Shown in pieces: positions 50,669 to 60,925 of a stretch of DNA of 64,000 bases. The notes under the pieces are model-generated. The model made no database searches and was not told the origin of the DNA. It saw only the letters and a program-made list of their open reading frames with translations. Origin of the DNA: Onchocerca lupi (lineage: Eukaryota > Nematoda > Chromadorea > Rhabditida > Onchocercidae). The translations under genes and the position numbers were made by a program. The stretch spans positions 62,001 through 126,000 of the forward strand of contig JAOVVO010000047.1 of assembly GCA_028564675.1 (NCBI GenBank), written 5' to 3'. Position 1 is the stretch's first letter; every line of letters starts with the position of its first letter.

Positions 50669-51217
50669 CTATAAGTAACTGAGCACATAGACAATGAATA
50701 TATCAGTGAAAACAGAAGTAACAATAACTAATTATTGATACGTATTTAAAAGTAAAAAGTAAATATCAATCATAGTAATTACTAAGAAATTAAGACTACA
50801 AAATAGCAGTGAACAACGAAGTGTAACTAGAAATAAGTAAACAAGTATGAAATTGAATATGTAAGAAATGAATGAACAATTAAATAAATCAACAGACAAT
50901 GAATAAGTATTAATTTATTGATGATTTTATGACTTCAAAGCTGCATATGTGGAAGCAGTAATCAAATAAAATATCGAATCGCGATAAAAAAAAGAGAAAA
51001 AATGAACAAGGAACTAATTACATCTAAAAGCGACAGATGTATATTAAATGATATGTAAATTAATGATTCCAAAACAAGAAAAGGTCCAATTAAGTGACTG
51101 ATACACAATAAAAAATACAGATACAGAAATCCAATCCTTCTTCTTCTAAATGGAAAATGAATTCAAAAGTAATGTTCAATTTGACTAAATAAAATCCTTT
51201 CAAAAATTTAAACTCAC
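50669..51217. other. Short intergenic or intronic gap
   Basis: A+T-rich DNA with repeated AAGTAA-like words. A minus-strand TTATAG acceptor sits at 50669. Nothing else is supported. Confidence 0.4.
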
Positions 51218-51446
51218 GAAGTATCCAAAATATATCACTGTATTTTCTGATTTCTTTTCGCTATTACTTCGCCATACTACTTGAGGACCAATTTTGTATT
51301 TCTGTGAGGAACATCTAAATAGATTACCAAGAACTACAATGACAACCTCATGATAACCGATAACAAAAGATAAAGACAACAATTCGAAACACAGCAAAAT
51401 GTTAAAACGAAATGAATTTACATCACGCACTTGCCCCCAAAAAGAA
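51218..51446 (-). CDS. Two orphan exons of an unknown protein
   Basis: A 25-base exon (51446-51422) after AATTTTAG reads SFWGQVRD and ends at a GTAAAT donor. It joins in phase 0 to an 84-base exon (51301-51218) after CCTCACAG, which reads KYKIGPQVVWRSNSEKKSEN then TVIYFGYF and ends at a perfect GTGAGT donor. Composition (W, G, Q, charged residues) and exact splice sites argue for real coding sequence. I could not find the exon with the start codon nor a convincing 3' continuation; splicing to the 50668 acceptor would add two residues and stop at TAG. It might be the coding part of a very short protein upstream in the same transcription unit. Confidence 0.45.
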
Positions 51447-51449
51447 CTA

Positions 51450-52140
51450 AAATTTAACGAAATGCCCGTGGTCCGTTAAATCAAAGTTTCTGATTGTGGT
51501 TATTTATGCGATAAAATTGTCCAGTTTTTTATAACATTCTCTACAATATTGTTGACTGTTTGAATGTCGTCATAGTTCGTACATTATTTTGGTAATTTTT
51601 TATCATTTTCAATGAAATATTCCCAGCATAACTTCGAAAGTATTCTTGAATGTGACATTATCACATACGGCAAGTTACGTAGATAAAATTGCTAGTCATT
51701 CAATCAGTTATTCTGTTTAGCCGGAAATCGAACTATCTTGAACATGAGAAAAAGCTTACACGTTCTTAGCCAGTATCCCAAAGTTTATCCTTTCAATTCT
51801 GGTGAATAGAAGATAAGATCATTTTTCTCCCCTTTTTTCTTGTGCTTGTGATTTGTTAAAGAAATATCGTTCATGAAAAAAATGAATAAATGAATAAAAA
51901 AAAAAAAAAGAAAATTTGGAAATTTCTGAAAACAGATTCGGTTTATTTCTCCGAAAACTTTTTGAAGAGCAATTTTCCTGAATCTTTATGTTTTTTAACA
52001 GTCGTTTTTTACACAATTCTCAAAATTCTTTAAAGAGAATACCGAGTGATAAGTTATTTGGATATTCTCAGATAGTCTTTTGTTCGTAATTGTTCTGTTG
52101 CCAGTAAATTCTTTCTTCAAACAGAATTCGTCTTTGTCAT
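51450..52140. other. A+T-rich stretch, possibly an LTR remnant in part
   Basis: No gene found. If the downstream primer-binding-like site is real, the segment from about 52000 to 52170 could correspond to the R-U5 part of an LTR. I cannot define its left end. Confidence 0.3.
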
Positions 52141-52159
52141 AACAGATATAATTAAGAAA

Positions 52160-52380
52160 ATTTCGCGACAAATTGGTGCCCGAGGTGAGGTGTGGATATC
52201 ATCCTTTGATCAGAATCAACGTTCAATATGAAACTAACAATCAGATCGAATAGAACTCTCAAAACTTCTTACAAAAGATTTAGGAGCAGTCCTTCAATCA
52301 AAACTAATCGGGAAGTTCACCCGGTAATCGATCCAAGAAAAGTTAATGAAGAAACAAGTTGGGATTAACTGCATTTTTTA
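52160..52380 (+). mobile_element. Possible LTR-retroelement leader: PBS-like site and short gag-like frame
   Basis: TTGGTGCCCGAGGTGAGG at about 52173-52190 begins with TGG, as a primer-binding site complementary to the CCA end of a tRNA does, and has the G+C-rich continuation typical of such sites. After 37 bases, an ATG at 52228 opens a 46-codon frame that is basic and Ser/Thr-rich (KLTIRSNRTLKTSYKRFRSS, later EVHPVIDPRKVNEETSWD) and ends TAA at 52368. G+C is well above the flanks. No reverse transcriptase, integrase or second LTR is visible, so at most this is a truncated relic. A host exon is an alternative. Confidence 0.35.
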
Positions 52381-53230
52381 AATTATTCTATTCGGTGCTG
52401 TTATTTATTAATTGATTATAAAAATGCCAACTAGATGTAGGAGTTGCCCACATATCAATAAAATAGCTTTTTCAAGAGAATGTCTAAAAATTGAAAGTTA
52501 GTTTAGACACATTAAAGAAAAAAAATTTTTTTTTGAAAAAAAAAGGAATTAAAACAAGCTTTTATTTGTTTAACACATTAATCTTTCGTTTTTTTTTTCT
52601 TTCTTTAAATCAATAATATATTTCGTCCTTTTTAAATTATTAATTCAAACACTAGCTGAACAAATTCATAAATAAACATAAAATGTAAACAATGCATAAA
52701 TCATGCGAATTCAAAAACTTCGAAATGCAGCTGTCACTCAAATGATTCCAAACATCTGTATGAGTTGATATCAGTATAATCTTTTTCTTCAGATTGGAAA
52801 CAGTCAACAAATCTGATTTGTTGATCAACGATGGAAGGCAGCATACATCATAAATTTACCAAAATTAATTTATAAAACATGCGACAGCTTGAGGGTAACA
52901 CATTTTGTGTGGTAATTGTTGCATTAAATTAAATTGCATCCTCAAAAGCAGATGGCCGATCTGTTTTGGATCAAAGCAATTCAATCATCCAACTCATTCT
53001 TCTCCTTTAACAGCCTTCTCTCTAACTGTCGTATCAGTTATGGACAAAATTATGAGACATGGACAGCTGGTGGACAAATAAATAGATATACAACTTTTGA
53101 TAACATTGATACATCCTTTATCAAAATCATAAATCAGTGAATGAATTGTTGTATAATAGACGATTGTATTGATCATGTAACAAAAGATAAGTAACTTGGA
53201 TGATATTTAAATGATAATGTAAATTATTAG
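52381..53230. other. Intergenic DNA with one unassigned frame
   Basis: A plus-strand ATG frame at 52934-53140 (68 codons, containing RISYGQNYETWTAGGQINRY) sits in slightly G+C-richer DNA downstream of the possible retroelement piece. No domain is recognised. Confidence 0.35.
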
Positions 53231-53830
53231 CAAAAATTAATGAAAGTTTCAAAAAGTTTGAATTTCAACCATAATAATATTATTTTCGTTAATTGCTCTT
53301 GGATTATAATACTCTTATTTTAATAGTCTTATTAAGAAAAATCAATGGAAGTTTTAAAAGTTGCAAATTTAATTTTTAATAATAATGTTGTCATTTTTTT
53401 TTTGGGTATGACAATGCATTTTGTTAGAAAAATTGATGAAAATTTAAAAAGCTTCGAAACAAAATTAGTGAAAGTTCAAAAACTTTCGAATTTTAATTTT
53501 CAATATTATTATTTCAATCAACTATTCTCAAATTTTAATAGCATCATTTTAATATTTATTTTAAAGAAAAATAATGAAAGTTTTGAAAATTACAAATTTC
53601 AACTTCATAATTTCTGTTTTAATATGATAATGTATTCATTAAGGAAAACTAATGGAAGTTTTAAAAACTTAGGTTTTGATTTTGATAATGTTATTTTAAT
53701 CAGCCACTTCCAAACATTAATAGCATCTTTTTAGTTAATTAGATCATAGAACTTTACATAGCAAAAAGAATGCAAGTTTTAAACTTATAAAAAAATGGCT
53801 AAATTTGAAACTTTTGATATTACATTGGTC
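53231..53830. repeat. Degenerate tandem array with GAAAAATxAATGGAAGTTTTAA core
   Basis: Related units begin near 53231, 53336, 53426, 53461, 53566, 53643 and 53762. Each opens with a version of AAAAATTAATGGAAGTTTTA, followed by AAATTTxAATTTTxATAAT and a TTTTAAT-rich end. Spacing is irregular (about 35-120 bases). The array carries a 129-codon plus-strand open frame (53345-53734) that contains three diverged copies of a KxNESFxNxxF-like peptide, explained by the DNA repeats. Confidence 0.65.
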
Positions 53831-56090
53831 ATAATTCGGATAAAGTTTCTCTTCTTTTTATTACATCACCACTGTCGTGCTTTCAGCTTCTCATTTATCC
53901 ATTTTTTGACCAGTTTAATTCTTGATTTGTAATTTAGTTCGAAAAAAAATGAATTTGACAAATATTACTTTGATAGGAATAATAAGGATGAAGATAAATG
54001 AAAATATTTGAATCTAGAATGTTCGGTACGAAATGCAAGCAGTTCTCAGCATTATGCTTTTCCATTCCCGGAATTTTTCCTGATCATCATAAAAATATCT
54101 AGTGTAGTGTTATCTTCTGTTGATCTTGTTACGAAGCAGACACTGATTTTAATTAATCGGTTGGTCGAATCTTTAAGACCGATCACTAATATTTTCAGGC
54201 CTTCAAATGCTGATAATTAAGGATTACATATACAACATTTGTAATTAAATTTATACGAAAGAAAAATTCCATTTTATTTTTATACTCTTAAAAAAAAAAA
54301 AAAAAAAAAGAAAAAAAGTTGCATACTTTCAAGAATTCTATCGCAACAATCATTAATGCAAACAACTTCTTTTTCACATCTTTTTTTTTCAAGCTTATTT
54401 TTCATAACATTTATGATCTATTGAATCAATATTTCATTTTCTTTGACAAGATGAACTGCCGATCCAGCATATCATAGATATTTCCTTCTAAAGCATAAAC
54501 GGTTTTTTCTTTTCTTCTTGAAATCGATATATTTCCTGAAATTTAGTTTCTAAATAATTAGCAATTAAATGGTTCTTTATTGCTTTTCTACTAATATTTG
54601 TATATTTGAATTGCATTTACAATTACCCAACAATTATTGAGTTAATAAGCTAATAAAAACCAGAAAGAAATACGATAAAATGAAATACGGATTGAACTGA
54701 TCATTAATATTTTCTTCTGAAATACTTTTTCCTTTTTTTTTCAGTTCGAGTACCACCGAGTAGCCCAGTTTCTTTATTGGTCCTTTTTTTTTTTTTTTTT
54801 TTATTTAGAAAAATATGAAAGCGTCATTGTTATAAACAATTACAATATAAACGAATTAGTTATCATTGATTAGGCAAATATCAGGAGAATGTCGTCTGTA
54901 ATCAAACATTGTCATCAAATTGATACATCTGTTTGACGCATGAAGTTATTGTTTTAAAAAAGTAAGAAAGCCTAGTTAAATAGCCTATTGTTAATGTCAC
55001 AGAATGCATTTGGCTGAGCATGACCTTTGCGACATACGACACTCGACCCAATACCGTATGGTTGCTTTTATAAACATACAAATTTACCTCAACCATATGC
55101 TTACAATTTCTTCACAATATTATTTTAATAAAAAATGATGAATTTACGAAGAAAATAAATAGCGAAAATAAGGCTGGTAAAGTTATCAATGAATACGGGA
55201 ACACAAATAATCAAATAATTATTTTGAAAAATATTGCAGAGAATCAGAGAATAATTTGAGAGAACAATATGTTAACTTAAGAGAACATTATGTTATCAAT
55301 TGAAAGAAATAAAGGATATTTTTCGTTTAAAATCATTTCGACAATTCTGAATTTTGATGAACGATTGGAAAATTAAATAATTTATATAAAATCTAATTTT
55401 TTTTCATTTTTATTTTTAATGGTAGCTACTTTGTTGAATGCTTACCTCATCATTTAATTACTACAACAAATGTAATTTTATGGTTAGAGATGTGAAAGTA
55501 TTGGCATTTCTTATCAAAAATGTTATCATTATTAATAGTATTCTATCATTCGATTTATTTAATTTACCATTAATTACTTTCAACTAATTACGCAATGGTA
55601 GCAGGCAATATTGTGATTATGTTTTGAACTCTCGAAATATTACTTATGCTTTTTAAATTTCCTTTTCAAATTTTCTCACTACCAAATATATATCCTTAAA
55701 GAAATCTAAACAAATGCAGTTTTTTGTGAAATTTTCATGAAAATTATTACTATTATTTTTATCATTATCATTACTATTATCATCATCGCATTTGCTATTA
55801 TTAATTCTATTATTATTATTATTACCATCATTATTATTGTTTTTTTAGTATTTATATTTATATTTATTTTTATTTTTATAAACTTATCACTATATATAAA
55901 TTCCATCTTTTTTATCTTTATTTGAAAAATTTCTTCTTTTATTAATTAATTTTTAAAATGAAATTAATTCATTCAAAATGAAATCAATCATTTATCGAAA
56001 TGATTATTCTCTCTTTCATATCTAATTCTAGAAATACTTGACAATTTATATCATTTCTTCATATTTAGGAATTTTCGGGACAAATAAGTA
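53831..56090. other. Gene-poor A+T-rich DNA
   Basis: No gene supported. Frames at 54008-54220 (plus) and 54902-55096 (minus) have mixed composition but no domains or splice partners. (TTA/ATT)n-rich sequence at 55740-55870 gives poly-Ile frames on both strands, and a T tract lies near 54785. Confidence 0.5.
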
Positions 56091-56099
56091 AAGTGGCAT

Positions 56100-56300
56100 C
56101 TCTTCATCAAATTCCTCTTAAATACTCCAACGAGGACCTAGTGATGATGACAGTACCACTTCAGAATATCACAGCTGCGGGGCGGAGATGAGGGCGTCAT
56201 CTATCTGATGGATCGTTCCCCGTATCAAATTCAACAATCATCATCATCTAACCGATGATTTAGCAATCATCGAAAAGGACGAAAACGAAAAGAGGTGGTG
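56100..56300 (+). promoter_or_regulatory. G+C-rich block upstream of the Notch-ligand gene
   Basis: About 170-370 bases before the ATG, the DNA is markedly richer in G+C, with CACAGCTGCGGGGCGGAG (an E-box CAGCTG beside a GC-box-like word) and repeated GATGATGA/CATCATCATC words. No long open frame crosses it. Position and composition suggest a promoter or enhancer; this is inference. Confidence 0.4.
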
Positions 56301-56345
56301 CCTTTTTGTTTTGTTTTTTCTTTTTTTTTTTTTTTTTTTCCATTC

Positions 56346-56357
56346 TTCATTTTCAGA
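56346..56357 (+). other. Candidate spliced-leader acceptor of the Notch-ligand gene
   Basis: TTCATTTTCAG lies about 117 bases before the ATG at 56474 and directly follows the G+C-rich block. Confidence 0.35.
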
Positions 56358-56473
56358 CATTCGAACAACTTTCTTTCAACTTGTTTTCTCTCATTTCTTT
56401 TGAAATTATCTGAAAAAAGAAATATTTCAGAAATATATATTTGTCAAATAAGATCGTATTAACTGGTGCATTA

Positions 56474-59400
56474 ATGAAGAATTATCTAATTCTTCTTTTG
56501 ATTATTTCTACACTTTCTACGGTAATAATTTTTTCACATTTTTAAATTTTTTTTAAATAATTTAGTCAGACAATTATACAATTTATTCATTATTTATTAT
56601 TTAATATGTTATCATTATTATCCAACATACTGTCATTATTTATTATTCAATATATTATCATTATCATCATTCAACATATGTTTGTTTGATTACCGTATCG
56701 GATTAGTTTTCTCTTTTCTGCATTGTAACATTTCTAAGTTATTTATTTTATGATGACATAGATTCTTTGAATGTAATAAGCTTATCATGTTTCGGGAGAA
56801 AATAATAGTAATAATAATATCACATTTTTCAATTACAGTTTTTTAATTTTTGTGAATAACAGAAAAATCAATCTTTTGTTGTATTTGAAGAAAATTAAGG
56901 TTCGAAAAAGATTAAGAATGATAAAAATACTGCAAAAGTATAATTCTAATCTGAAACTCAAGTAAAATAATACTAGTCTTGCTTACATCCTTCCTTGAAC
57001 TTCTAAATTCTAAAAAATTTAAGCGCAAAAATGACTTACATTGAAAAATATAGTAACATTATTTAACTTAGTTTAATTTATTTTCCAATATTTCGAAACA
57101 GATAAATTAATCGGTCGTTATAAATACTATTTCTCTGCTTTATTCTTTTTATAATCACATATTCATTTTCGTTTAATTTATTTGATTTAAGGCATTAGGA
57201 TTTGCAGAATCAAAATGCATGGTCTTAAATGAAAAACCTGATGACAAGGTTAAAGGTCTATTGACATTGTCCGATGATGCGCTATCCTGGACAATCTGAT
57301 CATAATGATCATAATGAACATCTTGAGCAATCTTAAATATTATTGAATCTTAAAAACTTTTTATCGATGAAGACTTAAGTTTTAAGAAATTTTTTAAAAG
57401 TTGGCTTTAGAATAACTACAATGTGAAAAGATTTTCTCATATTTCTCTCCACTACTTTTTGTAATTTATTCTTCAATTCCATAACTATCCAGTAAAATTT
57501 GCAGGTAATTAAAACTTCATTAGATGGAAATTAAATAAATTATTAATATATGAATTACCGGGTGTTCATATTTTTTGCTCCATATAAGAAAATTTTGTTA
57601 GATATATTTTTTGCGTCTGTTTGTACTTCCTTTTCAAATTTCCGATCATAGCATAATCAACACTGTTTACTTTTTAATGTTTATCGTTATAAATGTCTCA
57701 TTTTAAAATTCCTCTCTAAGAAAAAATGAAAATCTGAGATTCCTTATTTGCAAATTTTCGCTAATTCTTATTTAAAATTTTCATCTATCAAGTCTTTTCT
57801 CGTGGTGTTCAAAAAAATATTTTGGAATAATATTTTGGCTCAAGATCGAAAAACAACGTCAGCGAAATAAATTTAATAGAATGCCACGAATAAATTCCAG
57901 TCCACTGGTAATTGATTTCCAAAAAAGTAGGGATAATGAATTAGAAAAAATAAAAGTAAATTTGAAATAAACGAATCTCATTGAAAAAAAAAAAGAGCAA
58001 AAGTTCTTAAAGATGAAAAGGTCAACAATAAAAGCTTTCGTGCGGAATCTTATCAATACATCAACAAATGTCAATTTCAAGTAATTTTCTTCATGATATA
58101 AAAATTGGTCCTGTTAAGTGATTGAATGAGCCAATGGAGTATCATTGAAGTACTTAATTTAAAAGCATGAATTGTCTGAGTTTCACAAGAAAAAAACTTA
58201 ATAAATTAGAATTTTAAGTAAGAATTCGCAAAAAATTTCAAATTGGGAATTTTAGATTTTTATTTTTTTTTCAAGATTTGAAAATTTTTTTCACATTCTA
58301 TTGCAATTTCAAAACGTAACGAAGTGTTTCTGTGACAATTTTTTTTTCAGAATTTCGTTTTTTTAGTAATTTCAGAAATTTTCACTTTTTAGAATTTTTA
58401 ACTTTTCGCCCAAATTAAAAAATTATAATTTCTTTTTTTTTTAAATTGTTTATGTTTTAATGGCGTCATTTCTGAAGTAAATACTGTAGTCAATGATTAA
58501 TCATGCAAAAGCCGTAAAGTCCATGTTTATACAACAATTTATTGTTACTATCGTATTGCTTATCTGCTCAAGTTTTCTTATTTTATTGTATTACTTTTGT
58601 TTTTAGAATCTATTAATCTTAGCGGTACTTGCTTTTTATGATTCGCCACTTAATCTAACCTTCAAAAAAAAAAAAAAAAAAGCCTTTCTTTGTACTGATT
58701 ATTAGCGGCAAAAATAAAAATGAAAAAAATTACAATTTGAAATTATTTCAATATATTGATTTTATTTTACTTTCTTTAGTTTGCACCATAAATTAATTTG
58801 ATCTTTGAGTAACATCTAATTCCGGTTGCATTCGAAAATTATCAAAAAATTCCTAAGCAATTCAACTGCTCCTTAACTCTAAAAATTTGCGAAGTTCTGC
58901 AAAATTTCAAAAATCATAAGTACTTAAAAGTTAAAAAGTTGTTAATTTTATCAGTATTTTGTCTTATCAATTTATCAAGTTTTCCAATTATGGACAGGTA
59001 TTCAGTAACTGCGAACGATATTGAGTCGAAATCATTTTAAAATTTAATTTAGAAATTTAAAAAAAAAAGGAAAAATATTTTATGTTAGTCAAAGTCATTT
59101 CCTCTTTTTTTTCTTTTTTCTCTCTTTCTCTCTTCTTTGCTTTTTCGTCTGAGTTTACCAGATGTTTGACTTTTTATAGTTCTATTAATGTTGAAATTTT
59201 CTTTTTAAAAGATTATTTTTACAAAAAAAAAAGAAAGTGATAAAAAAGTGATTTTGATTGATATGTAGTATCTTTCTCTTTTTTTATTAAATTTTGAAAT
59301 TAATTTTCGAAATGAATAATTTTTCAGTTATGATTCTGTTTACAAAAGTTTGCAAATATGGAATTTGTTATTATATACTTCAAATAAACAAATCCATTCT

Positions 59401-60925
59401 TTATTACTACTTATGTAAGTGCAAACAAATGATGACATTCCTCGCAAATGGTGTCATTTGGAGTAATGATGACATTTATTCCTCTAAAAAAAACGGATAT
59501 TAAAAAGATACTTGACGACAATCGACGTGTGGCTTATATCAGTTCGTAACATATGTTTTTTTACACCTTCAAGTACCAATACTTAACTTACAAATATACT
59601 TAATCCGTTGTACTATTATACCACAACAACATATATTCTTTTCTGATCTTTCCAATTATGGTTCAAATGATGAGGTCAAAGATTACTCATTTATGATACG
59701 CAAGAAAACGAAAAACTTCTTACCTAACTTTGAAACATTTTAATTTCAGCTAAAATATTAAAAATAGCTAAATTGGAAGAAATGAATATATATAATTTCA
59801 TACTTTCATATAAATGAATACTCATAAAAAGTGAATTAAAAACAACTAATCGATTCATGCTTAAAATAGTTTGGTCAAATTTAATTTAAAACTAATCATT
59901 AGTGTTTCTGTCATAATAATTATTATTATTATTTATAGACAATTTTATTGCTGATTAAATTTTGCTTTAAATTTGACTTTTTTCAAAATTAGCCAAAAGG
60001 ATGTAATATAAACATTTCCTTAATTGATGAGAATTATACTTATATTCAGGTATGAATTCTTAAAATTTAAATTTCTCTTTTCAGATTCCCTTATTAATCT
60101 TAATATAATATTATCTTATTAAATCGGATTTGTGACATATTTAACTAAATTTCTTTTTTATTATGAGATTGCAATGGTTAACTTAAGAAATATGCAAACA
60201 TCAATTTAACAATGATAAAAGAAAATATTGCTTTTTTAGATTCAACTCGTCGATAGTTCAGGTTTTGTAACATTTACACTAAAAGAATTTCAATTTGATG
60301 AAACTCAAGGATATGGAATTTGTTGTAGTGCAGGTGATAAATTTTTATAAACAGTTATTTTTGTATTATTCACTTACACTAGTTAAAGATTGAAATATTT
60401 AAATCTGTTTTTAAACTGATAATTTAAAAAAAAACTTCAATGCATATTATGCATAGAATTTGCAAAATTTAAGAACGATTTTGTATTTTAGATTAATAAA
60501 TGTATATTTAAGAATTTCACATAATACCATTGAAATATATTTGTAATTTTAGCAATATTTTATTGCAGCAATTTTATTTCAATCATAATGATAATTCCCA
60601 AAAATTTTTTAATTTCCTAAAATTTTCAACTTGTTAATTAGAAACTTTTTATTATAGTATTTTTCAATTTTGATAATAACTTTTTAATTTTATAAAAATT
60701 TTAATTGATAATTAGAAACTTATTGGTAATTTATTTTCAGATCATGCTGAACAAAAATGTCAATGTCAAATGTATGTTCATGTTTGCATTGGTCTTGGAT
60801 ATGAACATCGAAAATATCATCTTGATTGCTCCCTGCTACATCATAACTCACATGTTATCGCTGGCACACGTTTATTAAATAACTATAGCGTTAACATTCC
60901 ATTTGATGTTCGATGGCCTGTTAAG
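56474..60925 (+). CDS. DSL-type Notch ligand, N-terminal part (MNNL-like domain)
   Basis: Four exons (56474-56521, 57192-57248, 60240-60333, 60741-60925) join in phase and give 128 residues before the model runs out. Exon 1 is a signal peptide (MKNYLILLLIISTLST). Exons 3-4 match the N-terminal domain of Delta/Serrate/Jagged ligands: GFVTFTLKEFQF, then GICCS, CQCQMYVHVCI, DCSL, HVIAGT and VNIPFDVRWP. This is the family pattern G-x-F...CC...C-x-x-YF-x-VCL...C...TPVIGG...IPF-x-F-x-WP. Such ligands are membrane proteins that activate Notch (LIN-12/GLP-1) on adjacent cells. The DSL domain, EGF repeats and membrane helix must lie in later exons. A possible 20-base microexon at 61871-61890 (VIIILS after WPVK) fits the phase but is weak. 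Intron 2 is about 3 kb. Which nematode ligand (LAG-2, APX-1, ARG-1 or DSL type) cannot be told. Confidence 0.84.
56591..56690. repeat. Two 45-bp tandem units in intron 1
   Basis: TATTATTTAATATGTTATCA and TATTATTCAATATATTATCA begin units 45 bases apart; both end with a variant of CAACATA. Confidence 0.6.
60601..60740. repeat. Two diverged 74-bp units in intron 3
   Basis: The word TAATTAGAAACTT recurs 74 bases apart, each time preceded by TTTTTAATTT and an AAATTTT-rich segment. The second copy runs up to the acceptor of exon 4. Confidence 0.5.

Noticed and set aside
55706..55925. Ile-rich frames on both strands
   Set aside because: Both arise from ATT/TTA simple sequence.
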